A stretch of 64,000 bases of DNA from Scybalocola_A sp900557175 (GTDB taxonomy: Bacteria > Bacillota > Clostridia > Lachnospirales > Lachnospiraceae), in contig CALADH010000013.1 of the NCBI GenBank assembly GCA_937890745.1, positions 6,310 through 70,309 on the forward strand, written 5' to 3'. Positions 1 through 8,848 of the stretch are shown here, one piece after another. The notes beneath the pieces were generated by a model. The model had not been told where the DNA came from. It did no database searches and saw only the letters and a program-made list of their open reading frames with translations. Each line of letters starts with the position of its first letter. Position 1 is the first letter of the stretch. The translations under genes were made by a program, and so were the position numbers.

Positions 1-605
1 AGACATCAATGCCGATCTACAATGAAATCGCACATATCCCGCTTTATATTTATGATCCGAGAAGGAAAGACTGCTGCGGTATACGCCGCCGCGCCCTTGT
101 TCAGATGATGGATATCGCGCCGACACTTTTGGAGTATTTCGGTGTGGAAATTCCGAAAGATATGCTCGGAAAACCGCTCGGTCCGGTGATGGACGAGGAT
201 AAAAAAATCAGGGATTACGCAGTGTTTGGTTATCACGGAAGTCAGATTGATATTACGGACGGACGCTATGTTTATATGTATGCGGCACAAAATCCGGATA
301 TGCCGGTTTATGAGTATACATTAATGCCGACACATATGCGCCAGATGTTTCAGCCGTCCGAGTTTGAAAATATGGAGCTGGCAGGGCCGTTTTCATTTAC
401 AAAAGGCTGTAAGGTCATGAAAATTAAAAAGGCAGACAAGATGGGCGATACGACATCTTTCGGAACAATGCTCTTTGATCTTGAAAATGGGCAGGACACA
501 CAGATTCATGATGAAGCGACAGAAGTGCGAATGAGAGCAGCGATCAGGCAGTGCATGGAAGAAAATGATGCGCCTGCAGAGCTCTTTGAGCGCATGGGAT
601 TATAG
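1..605 (+). CDS. Sulfatase, C-terminal part (cut by window edge)
   Basis: Only the last roughly 200 codons are present; the frame is open to the left edge, so the gene starts outside the window and the ATG at 9 is internal. The fragment carries the C-terminal landmarks of type I sulfatases: the MPIYNEIAHIPLYIYDP strand that follows the metal-binding core, then MMDIAPTLLEYFGV, and a late DGRYVYM strand. The formylglycine motif lies upstream and cannot be checked. Such enzymes remove sulfate esters from sulfated glycans. It ends 23 bp before a sugar symporter and a GH3 glycosidase on the same strand, which suggests an operon for desulfating, importing and cleaving a host or algal glycan. The substrate cannot be told from this fragment. 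Confidence 0.82.
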   Translation, partial: TSMPIYNEIAHIPLYIYDPRRKDCCGIRRRALVQMMDIAPTLLEYFGVEIPKDMLGKPLGPVMDEDKKIRDYAVFGYHGSQIDITDGRYVYMYAAQNPDMPVYEYTLMPTHMRQMFQPSEFENMELAGPFSFTKGCKVMKIKKADKMGDTTSFGTMLFDLENGQDTQIHDEATEVRMRAAIRQCMEENDAPAELFERMGL

Positions 606-628
606 TGTAAGTTGAGGAGGAAAACAAA

Positions 629-2005
629 ATGGAGAAGACAAAATATGCCAAAGCGTCGTTTGGAGATATTGTGAAATATTCTTTTGGAGGGGTTGGTTCA
701 AACCTTGCATTTTTACTTGTAATGTCGTATCTGACATTCTTTTATACAGATATTTTCGGCATCAGTTCGATGGCAGTTGCAACATTAATGATGGTTGCCC
801 GTTTAATTGACGCATTTACAGATCCGCTGATGGGTATGATCGGTGACCACACAATTAGTAAATTCGGCAAGTACCGTCCGTGGATTATATTTGGGGCGCC
901 GGTGCTCGGCCTGTTTATTTTCCTGTTATTTACAGCGCCGGATCTTTCACCGTCAATGAAAGTTGTCTATGCTTATGTTGTTTATATTTTATATTCACTT
1001 GCATCAACGGTTGTTAATATCCCATATCATTCACTGACACCGGTCATGAGTGAGGATCCGCAGCAGAGAACAGTTATTGTCACATGGAAACAGGGGATGA
1101 GTGTTGTTGCACAGTTTATTATTACAATATGGGCTCTGCCGCTCGTTGAAGTATTCGGCGGCGGTGCCAAGGGCTGGGCAATCTACGGCGCGCTTATTGG
1201 TATAGCAACAACAATTTCATTTTGGATCTGCGCATGGGGCGGCAAAAAATACGATGTGTGCAAGAATAATCCGGCAGTCGGGAAAAAAGAAAAAGTTAAT
1301 TTCTTTAAAGATCTGAAGCTTTTAGTTAAAAACAAACCGATGATGATGCTGATGATTGCTTTTGGTACAGATGTGCTTGCAAATGCGACATGCAGTGCCG
1401 TCAATGTTTACTATTTTAAATATGTGCTTCACCGTGAAGATCTTGTGGCAACAACAGCGTCAGTGATGCTTTGGACAGGTATTGTCGCTATTCCGCTTCT
1501 GCCTGTTCTGACAAAACTTTTAGGAAAGAAGCTTTTATACTGGCTCGGCAGTGCGGCTTCAATAATCCCGCTTTTAGTTTTATGGATCAATCCGACGGCA
1601 GAAATGACAATAATGATGGCGGCATTCGGCGTATTCGGCCTCGTATCAAAGTTCCCAAGCTTTTTAGGCTGGGCAATGCTGCCGGAATGTTCGGATTTTG
1701 CCGAATGGAAATTCGGACAGAGAGCCGACGGTCTGATGTCTTCATCACTGACATTTATTAATAAACTCGGTATGGCAGTCGGCGGTTTTATCGCAAGCTT
1801 TTTCCTCGGAATGGTTAATTTTATTCCGAATCAGGAGCAGACGGGCACAGTCCTCGATATGATCGTATTTTTGCGTTTTGGAATCCCGATCTTAGGTTAT
1901 GTGGCATCACTCATATCAATGATCTTTTACGAGATTAACGATAAAAAGTATGCACAGATCCGTGCGGATTTAGACGCGCGTGCGAAACAGGCGGAAAACA
2001 ACTGA
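629..2005 (+). CDS. GPH-family (MelB-like) sugar:cation symporter
   Basis: A 458-residue integral membrane protein with about 12 hydrophobic segments. Near residue 70 it has DHTISKFGKYRPWI, the GPH loop signature (D-x-T-x-S-K-x-G-x-x-R-P-W), preceded by RLIDAFTDPLMG. GPH proteins move glycosides, pentosides or hexuronides with Na+ or H+. The C-terminal tail is short and charged, with no fused IIA domain, as in most Firmicutes members. Start ATG 629 follows a strong GAGGAGG at 613-619. It sits between the sulfatase and a GH3 enzyme, so it probably imports a desulfated oligosaccharide that the cytoplasmic GH3 protein then splits. Confidence 0.9.
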   Translation: MEKTKYAKASFGDIVKYSFGGVGSNLAFLLVMSYLTFFYTDIFGISSMAVATLMMVARLIDAFTDPLMGMIGDHTISKFGKYRPWIIFGAPVLGLFIFLLFTAPDLSPSMKVVYAYVVYILYSLASTVVNIPYHSLTPVMSEDPQQRTVIVTWKQGMSVVAQFIITIWALPLVEVFGGGAKGWAIYGALIGIATTISFWICAWGGKKYDVCKNNPAVGKKEKVNFFKDLKLLVKNKPMMMLMIAFGTDVLANATCSAVNVYYFKYVLHREDLVATTASVMLWTGIVAIPLLPVLTKLLGKKLLYWLGSAASIIPLLVLWINPTAEMTIMMAAFGVFGLVSKFPSFLGWAMLPECSDFAEWKFGQRADGLMSSSLTFINKLGMAVGGFIASFFLGMVNFIPNQEQTGTVLDMIVFLRFGIPILGYVASLISMIFYEINDKKYAQIRADLDARAKQAENN

Positions 2006-2030
2006 TAAAATAGAGATGGAGGAATTGACA

Positions 2031-4364
2031 ATGAGTATTCGTGAAAAAATTTCGGAAATGACGCTTGAAGAAAAAGCTTCTCTTTGCAGCGGTTTAAATT
2101 TCTGGTATATGAAAGGGTTAAATCGTCTTGGAATTTTCACGATGATGGTAACGGACGGCCCTCACGGCTTAAGAAAGCAGGCCGGCGAGAGTGACCACCT
2201 CGGAATTAATCAGAGTGTACCGGCGACATGTTTTCCGACAGCTTCTGCGTCGGCAAGCAGCTGGAATACAGATAAGCTTTGTGAGGCCGGTGGGGCGATT
2301 GGCGAGGAAGCACTTTGGGAAAAAGTTGCCGTTGTTTTAGGACCGGGAACGAATATGAAGCGTTCCCCGCTGTGCGGAAGAAATTTTGAATATTTCAGCG
2401 AGGATCCGTATCTTGCCGGTGAAATGTCGGCAGCGTGGGTGAATGGCGTTCAGAGTAAAAATGTCGGCACATCTTTAAAGCATTTTGCGGCAAATAATCA
2501 AGAAAAGGCGCGTCTGACATCAAACTCGGTTATTGATGAGCGGACACTCAGGGAAATTTACCTTGCAGCTTTTGAGCGGACAGTGAAAAAAGCAAAACCG
2601 TGGACGCTTATGTGTTCATATAATAAGATTAACGGTGTTTATTCATGCGAGAATCCGTGGCTGCTTGATGAAGTCCTCAGAAAAGAGTGGAGACATGACG
2701 GCATTGTCATGACAGACTGGGGCGCAATGAATGACAGAGTGCGTGCTCTCAAAGCCGGTCTTGAACTTGAAATGCCGGGGCCGGACGGTTACAATGATAA
2801 ACGGATCGTCGAGGCCGTCAGAAACGGAGAACTTGATGAGACAGTGCTTGATGAGGCCGTTGAGAGACTTTTGGGATTGTATGAAAAGGCGGCGAAGGCA
2901 GAGGCAAAGCCTTATGATATTTCAAAACATCACCGTATTGCACGGGAAATGGCGGCAGACAGTGCAGTACTTCTTAAAAATGAGCATGCGCTTCCGCTTG
3001 ACAGTCATAAGTCTTATGCGGTTGTCGGAGATTTTGCACTGCAGCCGAGATATCAGGGCGCGGGAAGCTCTAAAATCAATCCGCATAAGATTGACAGTCC
3101 GCTTGATGAACTCCGGGCGCTTGGCATTGATATAGCCTATGCACAGGGATATCACAGAGAAAGTGATGTTGCCGATGAAAAGCTTGTGGAGGAAGCAAAG
3201 CAGCTTGCAGCCGGAAAAGATGGTGTCATTGTTTTTGCAGGCCTGCCGGATTCATATGAAAGTGAAGGCTTTGACAGAACACACTTAAATATGCCGGACA
3301 GCCATAACCATCTTATTGAGGTGCTGTGTGAGGTTAATCAAAATGTCATTGTTGTACTAATGTGCGGCAGCGCGGTTATCATGCCGTGGCACGATAAAGT
3401 ACAGGCTGTTTTACTTATGTATCTCGGCGGAGAAGCCGTTGGCGGCGCCTGTGCAGACTTGCTGACAGGCCGCGTGAATCCGTCGGGTAAACTGGCAGAA
3501 ACATTTCCGCTGTCACTTTCTGATACGCCGGCATTCGGAAATTTTGCAAATGATGATGCGGATATTGAATACCGTGAAAATATTTTGATCGGTTACCGCT
3601 ACTATGACGCCTTAAATAAAGAAGTTGCCTATCCGTTTGGCTTTGGCCTGTCCTATACAGATTTCAAGTATGAACATATGGATATCCGATGGGATAAAGC
3701 TGTGAGAGAAGGCTCTGTCACAGTGACTGTAAAGAATACCGGAAACTGTGACGGAAGCGAGGTTATCCAGCTGTATGTCGGCAAAAAGGACAGCCCGATT
3801 TTAAGAGCACCTAAAGAATTAAAGGGTTTTGCCAAGGTATATTTAAAGGCGGGAGAAACAAAAACAGTTGACATAGAGCTCGATGAGAGAAGTTTTTCTT
3901 ATTACAATGTCGATCGTCAGGCGTGGACTGTCGAGGACGGTGTTTATGAGATTTATATCGGAGCTTCAAGCAGGGATATCCGTCTGGAAAAACAGCTGAA
4001 TGTTGACGGGGAGAAACAGCTGACGCCGTCAGTCCTGTTGAAAGATGAGGTGATCGCAGACGGCAGCTATCATATTACGGATGAACAGTTTGCAAAGCTC
4101 TTTAAAGGAAAGCTTCCCGAAAAAACAGATATTTTGGAGAAATCTGTAAACACAAGACTGGGCGCGGTGCTTGCCGATGAAAAAGGCAGGGAACTTTTTG
4201 GCAAAATCGCACAGGCATATACGGCAGGTTTTGACGACAATGATGATGTCGGCCGCATGATGCTTGCAATGGTCAATGACATGCCGCTTCGAAGTCTTGC
4301 AATGTTTGGTCTTACAGATATGGAAACAATTATAAAAACAGTCGAAGAATGGAAAAATAATTGA
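2031..4364 (+). CDS. Glycoside hydrolase family 3 (beta-glucosidase-like)
   Basis: A 777-residue GH3 enzyme without signal peptide, hence cytoplasmic. It has the N-terminal barrel (about 1-300) with KHFAANNQE and the nucleophile motif MTDWGAM (Asp229), then the alpha/beta sandwich with ESEGFDRTHLNMP, a fibronectin-III-like domain with GSEVIQLYVG and KELKGFAKV (about 540-650), and a helical tail ending MPLRSLAMFGL, seen in clostridial GH3 proteins. An upstream ATG at 1980 is open, but the ATG at 2031 has GGAGG at 2018-2022 and begins the conserved MTLEEKASLC region, so it is preferred; it starts 26 bp after the symporter stop. It probably hydrolyses imported beta-linked oligosaccharides. A paralogue lies at 18.4 kb. 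Exact sugar specificity is not predictable. Confidence 0.9.
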   Translation: MSIREKISEMTLEEKASLCSGLNFWYMKGLNRLGIFTMMVTDGPHGLRKQAGESDHLGINQSVPATCFPTASASASSWNTDKLCEAGGAIGEEALWEKVAVVLGPGTNMKRSPLCGRNFEYFSEDPYLAGEMSAAWVNGVQSKNVGTSLKHFAANNQEKARLTSNSVIDERTLREIYLAAFERTVKKAKPWTLMCSYNKINGVYSCENPWLLDEVLRKEWRHDGIVMTDWGAMNDRVRALKAGLELEMPGPDGYNDKRIVEAVRNGELDETVLDEAVERLLGLYEKAAKAEAKPYDISKHHRIAREMAADSAVLLKNEHALPLDSHKSYAVVGDFALQPRYQGAGSSKINPHKIDSPLDELRALGIDIAYAQGYHRESDVADEKLVEEAKQLAAGKDGVIVFAGLPDSYESEGFDRTHLNMPDSHNHLIEVLCEVNQNVIVVLMCGSAVIMPWHDKVQAVLLMYLGGEAVGGACADLLTGRVNPSGKLAETFPLSLSDTPAFGNFANDDADIEYRENILIGYRYYDALNKEVAYPFGFGLSYTDFKYEHMDIRWDKAVREGSVTVTVKNTGNCDGSEVIQLYVGKKDSPILRAPKELKGFAKVYLKAGETKTVDIELDERSFSYYNVDRQAWTVEDGVYEIYIGASSRDIRLEKQLNVDGEKQLTPSVLLKDEVIADGSYHITDEQFAKLFKGKLPEKTDILEKSVNTRLGAVLADEKGRELFGKIAQAYTAGFDDNDDVGRMMLAMVNDMPLRSLAMFGLTDMETIIKTVEEWKNN

Positions 4365-4371
4365 CAGCAGA

Positions 4372-4424
4372 AGGTATAAGACAAAGGGCATGCCATGACG
4401 ACGTGCCTGTCTTATGCCTTTTTG
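4372..4424 (+). terminator. Rho-independent terminator after GH3
   Basis: ATAAGACA...GGCATG pairs with a downstream TGCCTGTCTTAT, followed by a T-rich run. It closes the sulfatase-symporter-GH3 operon and separates it from the convergent MATE gene. Confidence 0.8.
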
Positions 4425-4443
4425 ATTTTAGATTGTTCTAAGC

Positions 4444-5829
4444 CTATATCCCCTGCATGTCCGCTTCCAGTTTTTTGATGTGTGTAAATTCACGTTTGAT
4501 GACGATGGCCGTTGTGATGAAAGCGGCGGCGTCGGCAACCGGTCCGGCAAACATAATGCCTTCGATACCGAAAAATACCGGCAGGATAAGAATAAGCGGT
4601 ATGAGGAAGATCACCTGTCTTGTCATGGAAAGAAGAACGCCCTTGATCGGTTTTCCGATGGCTGCAAAGAAGTTTGATGAAAGCAGCTGGCAGCCGTTGA
4701 CAATCACCATAAACAGGAAAATTCTCATGAATTTCACTGCAAATTCAAAGTAGAGGGCATCGCCGTTTCCGAACAGGGAAATAATCTGTTTCGGGAAAAA
4801 TTGAAAAAGAATAAAACCGATGGCGGAAATCACAAGATTGCAGCTAATGGCAAGCTTGTAGATGCCGCGGACGCGGTCGTATTTTTTTGCGCCGTAGTTA
4901 AAGCCGATAATTGGCTGTGAGCCCTGTGATATACCGATAATGACTGCGAGAAGAATTGCATTTGTCTTCATGACGATACCGCAGCAGGCAAGCGGAATCT
5001 CGCTGCCGTAAATGGAACGGGCGCCGTAATAGGTCAGCGAGTTATTTAAAACAATCTGCACGAAGGTTAAAGCAAGCTGATTTAAGCTGTTGCTCATGCC
5101 GAGTGCGGCAATTTTAGTGCATTCATGGAGTTTTAACCGGAAATGATGCCTTTTCAAGTCCACATGTTTAAATTTTCTGAGGTAAAGGGCAGCCATAACA
5201 AATGAGAAAAACTGTCCGATGACAGTTGCCCACGCCGCGCCTGCGACGCCCATATTAAAAACAAAAATAAACAGCGGATCCAAAATAGTATTGATGACAG
5301 CACCGACAAGCATACAGGTCATGGAGTATTTCGGGCTGCCGTCGGCTCTTGCGAGATTGCTCATACCGTTGGTGATAATGAGGAGCGGCATACCAAGCGC
5401 TGTAATTCTTGTATAGCTTTCGGCGTATGGAAGTACGTCCGGTGTCGCTCCGAAAATTGTCAGCAGGGGAACGAGAAAAATCTGAATGAGCGCGGCATAA
5501 ATAAGACCGCAGACGACCATCATACAGAATGCAGTGCCGACGGATACGGCGGCATGTTCTTTTTCACCTGCACCCAGTTCGAGGGAAAAGCGGGATGCAG
5601 ACCCGACGCCGATTAAAAGCGCAATCGCAAGACAGATTGTTGTCAGTGGGAAAGCGACATTTGTCGCGGCATTGCCGAGATAGCCGACGCCCTGTCCGAT
5701 AAATACCTGATCGACAATATTATAAAGGGAGCTGACGACCATGGCAATAATACTCGGCACGGCGTAAGTTTTTAAAAGCTTCGGGAGCGGCTGTGTACCC
5801 AAAGGATTTTCTTTTGTAAGTTGGGACAT
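4444..5829 (-). CDS. MATE-family multidrug/toxin exporter
   Basis: A 461-residue, 12-helix membrane protein. It opens with TKENPLGTQPLPKLL and then SLYNIVDQVFIGQGVGYLG, the first-helix signature of clostridial MATE exporters; a second half repeats the fold (NNSLTYYGARSIYGSEIPLACCGIV). MATE pumps expel cationic drugs or metabolites using Na+ or H+. The frame is open to 5955, but ATG 5829 has AAAGGTG just upstream and begins the conserved region. It is monocistronic, with a good sigma-A promoter at 5986-6014 and a palindrome in the leader that may be a repressor site. The substrate is unknown. Confidence 0.9.
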   Translation of the reverse strand: MSQLTKENPLGTQPLPKLLKTYAVPSIIAMVVSSLYNIVDQVFIGQGVGYLGNAATNVAFPLTTICLAIALLIGVGSASRFSLELGAGEKEHAAVSVGTAFCMMVVCGLIYAALIQIFLVPLLTIFGATPDVLPYAESYTRITALGMPLLIITNGMSNLARADGSPKYSMTCMLVGAVINTILDPLFIFVFNMGVAGAAWATVIGQFFSFVMAALYLRKFKHVDLKRHHFRLKLHECTKIAALGMSNSLNQLALTFVQIVLNNSLTYYGARSIYGSEIPLACCGIVMKTNAILLAVIIGISQGSQPIIGFNYGAKKYDRVRGIYKLAISCNLVISAIGFILFQFFPKQIISLFGNGDALYFEFAVKFMRIFLFMVIVNGCQLLSSNFFAAIGKPIKGVLLSMTRQVIFLIPLILILPVFFGIEGIMFAGPVADAAAFITTAIVIKREFTHIKKLEADMQGI

Positions 5830-5946
5830 ATTTAAAACACCTTTCATTTTGAGGTTTGCTGAGTTGTTTGTGGTACTAAAAATGCACGCTGCACAAAATA
5901 TATGCAGGTATAAGATATCAGATATTGCACTTCTGAGCATATGTGC

Positions 5947-5964
5947 AGCAGACATCTGTCTGCT
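5947..5964. promoter_or_regulatory. Palindrome in MATE leader, possible operator
   Basis: AGCAGACA-TC-TGTCTGCT: perfect 8-bp arms, 2-bp centre, about 20 nt downstream of the expected transcription start of the MATE gene. The symmetry and place fit a repressor operator; the regulator is not identified. Confidence 0.45.
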
Positions 5965-5985
5965 ATCGCCAAATATTCTCTTACA

Positions 5986-6014
5986 ATTATACTGAAAAAA
6001 TTTTTACGGTGCAA
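5986..6014 (-). promoter_or_regulatory. Sigma-A promoter of MATE gene
   Basis: On the minus strand: -35 TTGCAC, 17-bp spacer, -10 TATAAT. It leaves a leader of roughly 150 nt that contains the palindrome at 5947-5964. Confidence 0.65.
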
Positions 6015-6246
6015 GGGATAAACTTTAGAATCTTTAAGAGAGATACGATTCAGAAATTATTTCATATGAACTGAACGTATCCTATAGAACCGCACATCGT
6101 ATCCCTGCATCAGCATTAAATAATTTTATCGTACCGGAATAAGATTGGCATACTTTGTCACAACATGGCATAAGCATATACACTATTTTAGAAATAAGTA
6201 AAGGTACTTGCAGTGATGCCGGCGATTTTATTATGTATAAAATTGA
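6015..6246. other. Intergenic stretch, no gene seen
   Basis: Between the MATE promoter and a decayed gene tail. AT-rich, stops in all frames, no clear hairpin or RNA gene. Together with the MATE leader this is over 400 bp without a gene. Confidence 0.5.
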
Positions 6247-6414
6247 GGAAAAGTTGATTGCTCTTATTTAAATTTGGCAACAGATTGTATCGAGGATAAT
6301 CTGAAAATATTTTATTATCGAGGATTGAAAGAATGGAATAGTGAAAAAGGTTACCTGATAGATACCTGTCTGACGGCACAGGATAAATATAAGACATATT
6401 TGGATGTGTATTAA
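6247..6414 (+). pseudogene. Decayed 3' end of a Fic-like protein gene
   Basis: A start-less open stretch of about 55 codons after a TGA at 6244. It reads NLKIFYYRGLKEWN, then KGYLIDTCLTAQDKYKTYL and stops at 6412. The phrase RGLKEW-x-x-x-KGYL-x-DTCL-x-AQD-x-YK is one I associate with the C-terminal helix of clostridial Fic-family proteins; this is from memory. There is no ribosome site or start and nothing upstream matches, so it looks like the remnant of a deleted gene. A terminator follows directly, as for a real gene end. Confidence 0.5.
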
Positions 6415-6449
6415 GCAGGAAAGCCATATAAACGGACTTCCTGCTTTTC
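6414..6449 (+). terminator. Terminator after gene remnant
   Basis: AGCAGGAA pairs with TTCCTGCT across a 16-nt loop, followed by TTTCTTA. It probably belonged to the decayed gene just upstream and now insulates the nad operon. Confidence 0.7.
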
Positions 6450-6515
6450 TTATACCTAAAATCATAAATAGTGAAGAACGATTTCGACAGATAGACATAA
6501 ACCTAAACAACTGTC

Positions 6516-6544
6516 TTGTCACATGTAAAAATATGGTGTATAAT
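6516..6544 (+). promoter_or_regulatory. Sigma-A promoter of nad operon
   Basis: -35 TTGTCA (6516-6521), 17-bp spacer, -10 TATAAT (6539-6544). TGTCTTGTCA overlaps the -35 and a related GTCAGACAAG lies at about 6560; either could be a NiaR operator half-site, but I cannot match them firmly to a consensus. Confidence 0.65.
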
Positions 6545-6620
6545 CACCTTTAACGCCGGTCAGACAAGGAGCGCTGTTTCCGGCAGGATATTGATGAAGT
6601 ATAATCACAGGAGGATTGAG

Positions 6621-7529
6621 ATGAATTCAATGATAGAAGAAATAGAAGCACTGAAGCGGGAGAAAAACGCAGTGATTTTGGCCCACTATTATGTACCCGA
6701 TGAGGTTCAGGCCATTGCCGACGAGGTTGGCGATTCCTTTTATTTAAGTAAAAAAGCAAAAGAAAGCGCGGCAGATGTCATTGTTTTTGCCGGCGTGTCT
6801 TTTATGGGCGAGAGCGCCTGCATGATGAATCCGGGCAAAAAGGTACTCATGCCGGATATCACAGCGGATTGTGCGATGGCGCATATGGCTTCAGAGGCAG
6901 CGGTTGCCGCAATGCGTGAAAAATATGATGATCTGGCTGTTGTGTGTTACATTAATTCGACGGCGGCATTAAAGTCTGTGTCTGATGTGTGCGTGACCTC
7001 GTCAAATGCGGTAAAGATTGTCAAAAAACTGCCGAATAAACATATTTTCTTTATACCTGACGGCAATTTGGGAGCCTATGTTAAGGAACAGGTGCCGGAA
7101 AAGGATATTATTTTAAACGATGGTTATTGTCCTGTACATAAAAATATTACGGCAGCGGATGTGCGCGCGGCAAAGAAGGCTCATGAAAATGCCTTGTTTT
7201 TGGTGCATCCGGAATGTATCGCAGAGGTTGTTGCCATGGCTGATTTTGTCGGAAGTACAGCAGATATTATTAAGTTTGCAAAGGAAAATGCAGCGTCCGA
7301 GTTTATTATAGGCACAGAGGACGGTGTAATGTATGAATTAAAGCGGCAAAATCCGGCAAAGCAGTTTTATTCTGTGATGAAAGGACAGTGCTGTGCAGAT
7401 ATGAAGCTTGTGACTTTGGAAAAGGTCAGAGATTGTCTTAAAAATGAGACAGGTCTTATGGAAGTTCAGAGTGAAATTTCCGAATTGGCGGTCAGACCGC
7501 TGCAAAAAATGCTGGAGTTGGCAAAGTAG
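6621..7529 (+). CDS. nadA: Quinolinate synthase
   Basis: 302 residues, the usual size of clostridial NadA. It condenses iminoaspartate with dihydroxyacetone phosphate to quinolinate on a [4Fe-4S] cluster. Visible landmarks are AHYYVPDEVQ, GDSFYLSKKA, GVSFMGESACMMNP (first cluster Cys), CYINSTAALK, HPEC (second) and GQCCADMK (third), plus GTEDGVMYEL. ATG 6621 is chosen over the open upstream ATG at 6516 because it follows AGGAGG at 6609-6614 and starts the family's conserved region. It is first in the nadA-nadB-nadC-niaR operon, 11 bp before nadB. Confidence 0.95.
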   Translation: MNSMIEEIEALKREKNAVILAHYYVPDEVQAIADEVGDSFYLSKKAKESAADVIVFAGVSFMGESACMMNPGKKVLMPDITADCAMAHMASEAAVAAMREKYDDLAVVCYINSTAALKSVSDVCVTSSNAVKIVKKLPNKHIFFIPDGNLGAYVKEQVPEKDIILNDGYCPVHKNITAADVRAAKKAHENALFLVHPECIAEVVAMADFVGSTADIIKFAKENAASEFIIGTEDGVMYELKRQNPAKQFYSVMKGQCCADMKLVTLEKVRDCLKNETGLMEVQSEISELAVRPLQKMLELAK

Positions 7530-7540
7530 GGGAGTTTGTA

Positions 7541-8848
7541 ATGAAAAAGCTAGAAACAGATATATTAATTGTCGGTACAGGCGTGAGCGGCCTTTTTGCG
7601 GCACTTCACCTGCCGGAGGATAAGCAGGTGCTCATGATTACAAAGGATGAAGAAAGCCACAGCGATTCCTTTTTGGCGCAAGGCGGTATTTGCGTGATGC
7701 GCGATGAGAACGATTATGACAGTTTTATGGAAGATACGATGAAAGCCGGTCATTATGAAAACAGAAAAGCATCCGTTGACATCATGATACGATCATCAAG
7801 GAAAGTCATTAACGAGCTGATTGATTTTGGCGTTGATTTTTGTATGAAAGACGGGGAACTTCATTATACGAGAGAGGGCTGCCATTCCAAACCGAGAATT
7901 TTGTACCATGAAGATATCACAGGAGAAGAAATTACAAGAAAACTTCTTGCGGCTGTCCACAAAAGAAAAAATGTGACAATCCTTGAGAATGTGACGATGC
8001 TGGATATCATTGAAATGGATAACACATGTCTCGGCATTGCGGCAAAAGACGGGAACGGCAGTTTATTTGCCATTGAGGCCGGATATACGATTTTTGCAAG
8101 CGGCGGTATCGGCGGTCTTTATGAACATTCGACCAATTATCCGCATCTGACGGGGGACGCTCTTGCGATTGCGATGCGCCACGGCGTCGGGCTTGAACAT
8201 ATTGATTACATACAGATTCATCCGACAACCCTTTACTCAAAGAAACCGGGACGCCGCTTTCTTATTTCAGAATCCGTCCGCGGCGAGGGGGCGAAGCTTT
8301 ACAATGCTGCCGGAGCGCGTTTTACAAATGAGGTGCTTCCGCGGGATTTGCTGACGGAAGCCATTAAGGCTCAGATGGCAAAGGATCATATGCCGTATGT
8401 GTGGCTTGATATGACGGTGCTCGGTAAAGATGAAATACTGAGGCATTTTCCGCATATTTATGAGCGCTGTCTTGAAGAAGGCTATGATGCCGTTCATGAA
8501 TGGATACCGGTTGTTCCGGCCCAGCATTATTTTATGGGCGGTATTCATGTGGATAAGGACAGTAAAACGACAATGAATAACCTGTTTGCGGCCGGTGAGA
8601 CGAGCTGCAATGGCGTTCACGGCGCTAACCGCCTTGCAAGTAATTCACTTTTGGAGAGTCTTGTTTTTGCGAAGCGGGCGGCAATGAAGATTTCAGAAAG
8701 CGGTGCGCCAAACGAGGCGCTGCATAGGGAATTTGAAACGCTTGGCAGCAGTGTTCTTACACGCCTTACAATGGAACAAAATCATTTGAAAGAAATTTAC
8801 AAACAGGAAATTCTTGCAGAAATAGAAAGGGAGAGACAGGCAAAATGA
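7541..8848 (+). CDS. nadB: L-aspartate oxidase
   Basis: 435 residues. It oxidises L-aspartate to iminoaspartate, the substrate of NadA. It has the FAD-binding GTGVSGLFAAL motif at the N-terminus, DSFLAQGGI, then SGGIGGLYEHSTNYPHLTGDALAIAMRHG, HPTTLY, RGEGAKLYN and the late AGETSCNGVHGANRLASNSLLE motif of the succinate dehydrogenase/fumarate reductase flavoprotein family. It is about 100 residues shorter than enterobacterial NadB because the C-terminal helical domain is reduced, which is common in clostridia. In an anaerobe fumarate rather than O2 is the likely electron acceptor. Its stop overlaps the nadC start. Confidence 0.94.
   Translation: MKKLETDILIVGTGVSGLFAALHLPEDKQVLMITKDEESHSDSFLAQGGICVMRDENDYDSFMEDTMKAGHYENRKASVDIMIRSSRKVINELIDFGVDFCMKDGELHYTREGCHSKPRILYHEDITGEEITRKLLAAVHKRKNVTILENVTMLDIIEMDNTCLGIAAKDGNGSLFAIEAGYTIFASGGIGGLYEHSTNYPHLTGDALAIAMRHGVGLEHIDYIQIHPTTLYSKKPGRRFLISESVRGEGAKLYNAAGARFTNEVLPRDLLTEAIKAQMAKDHMPYVWLDMTVLGKDEILRHFPHIYERCLEEGYDAVHEWIPVVPAQHYFMGGIHVDKDSKTTMNNLFAAGETSCNGVHGANRLASNSLLESLVFAKRAAMKISESGAPNEALHREFETLGSSVLTRLTMEQNHLKEIYKQEILAEIERERQAK

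Noticed and set aside
4029..4391. Two overlapping antisense ORFs at the end of the first GH3 gene
   Set aside because: Both are shadows of the GH3 reading frame; residues are low-complexity Cys/Phe-rich with no domain.
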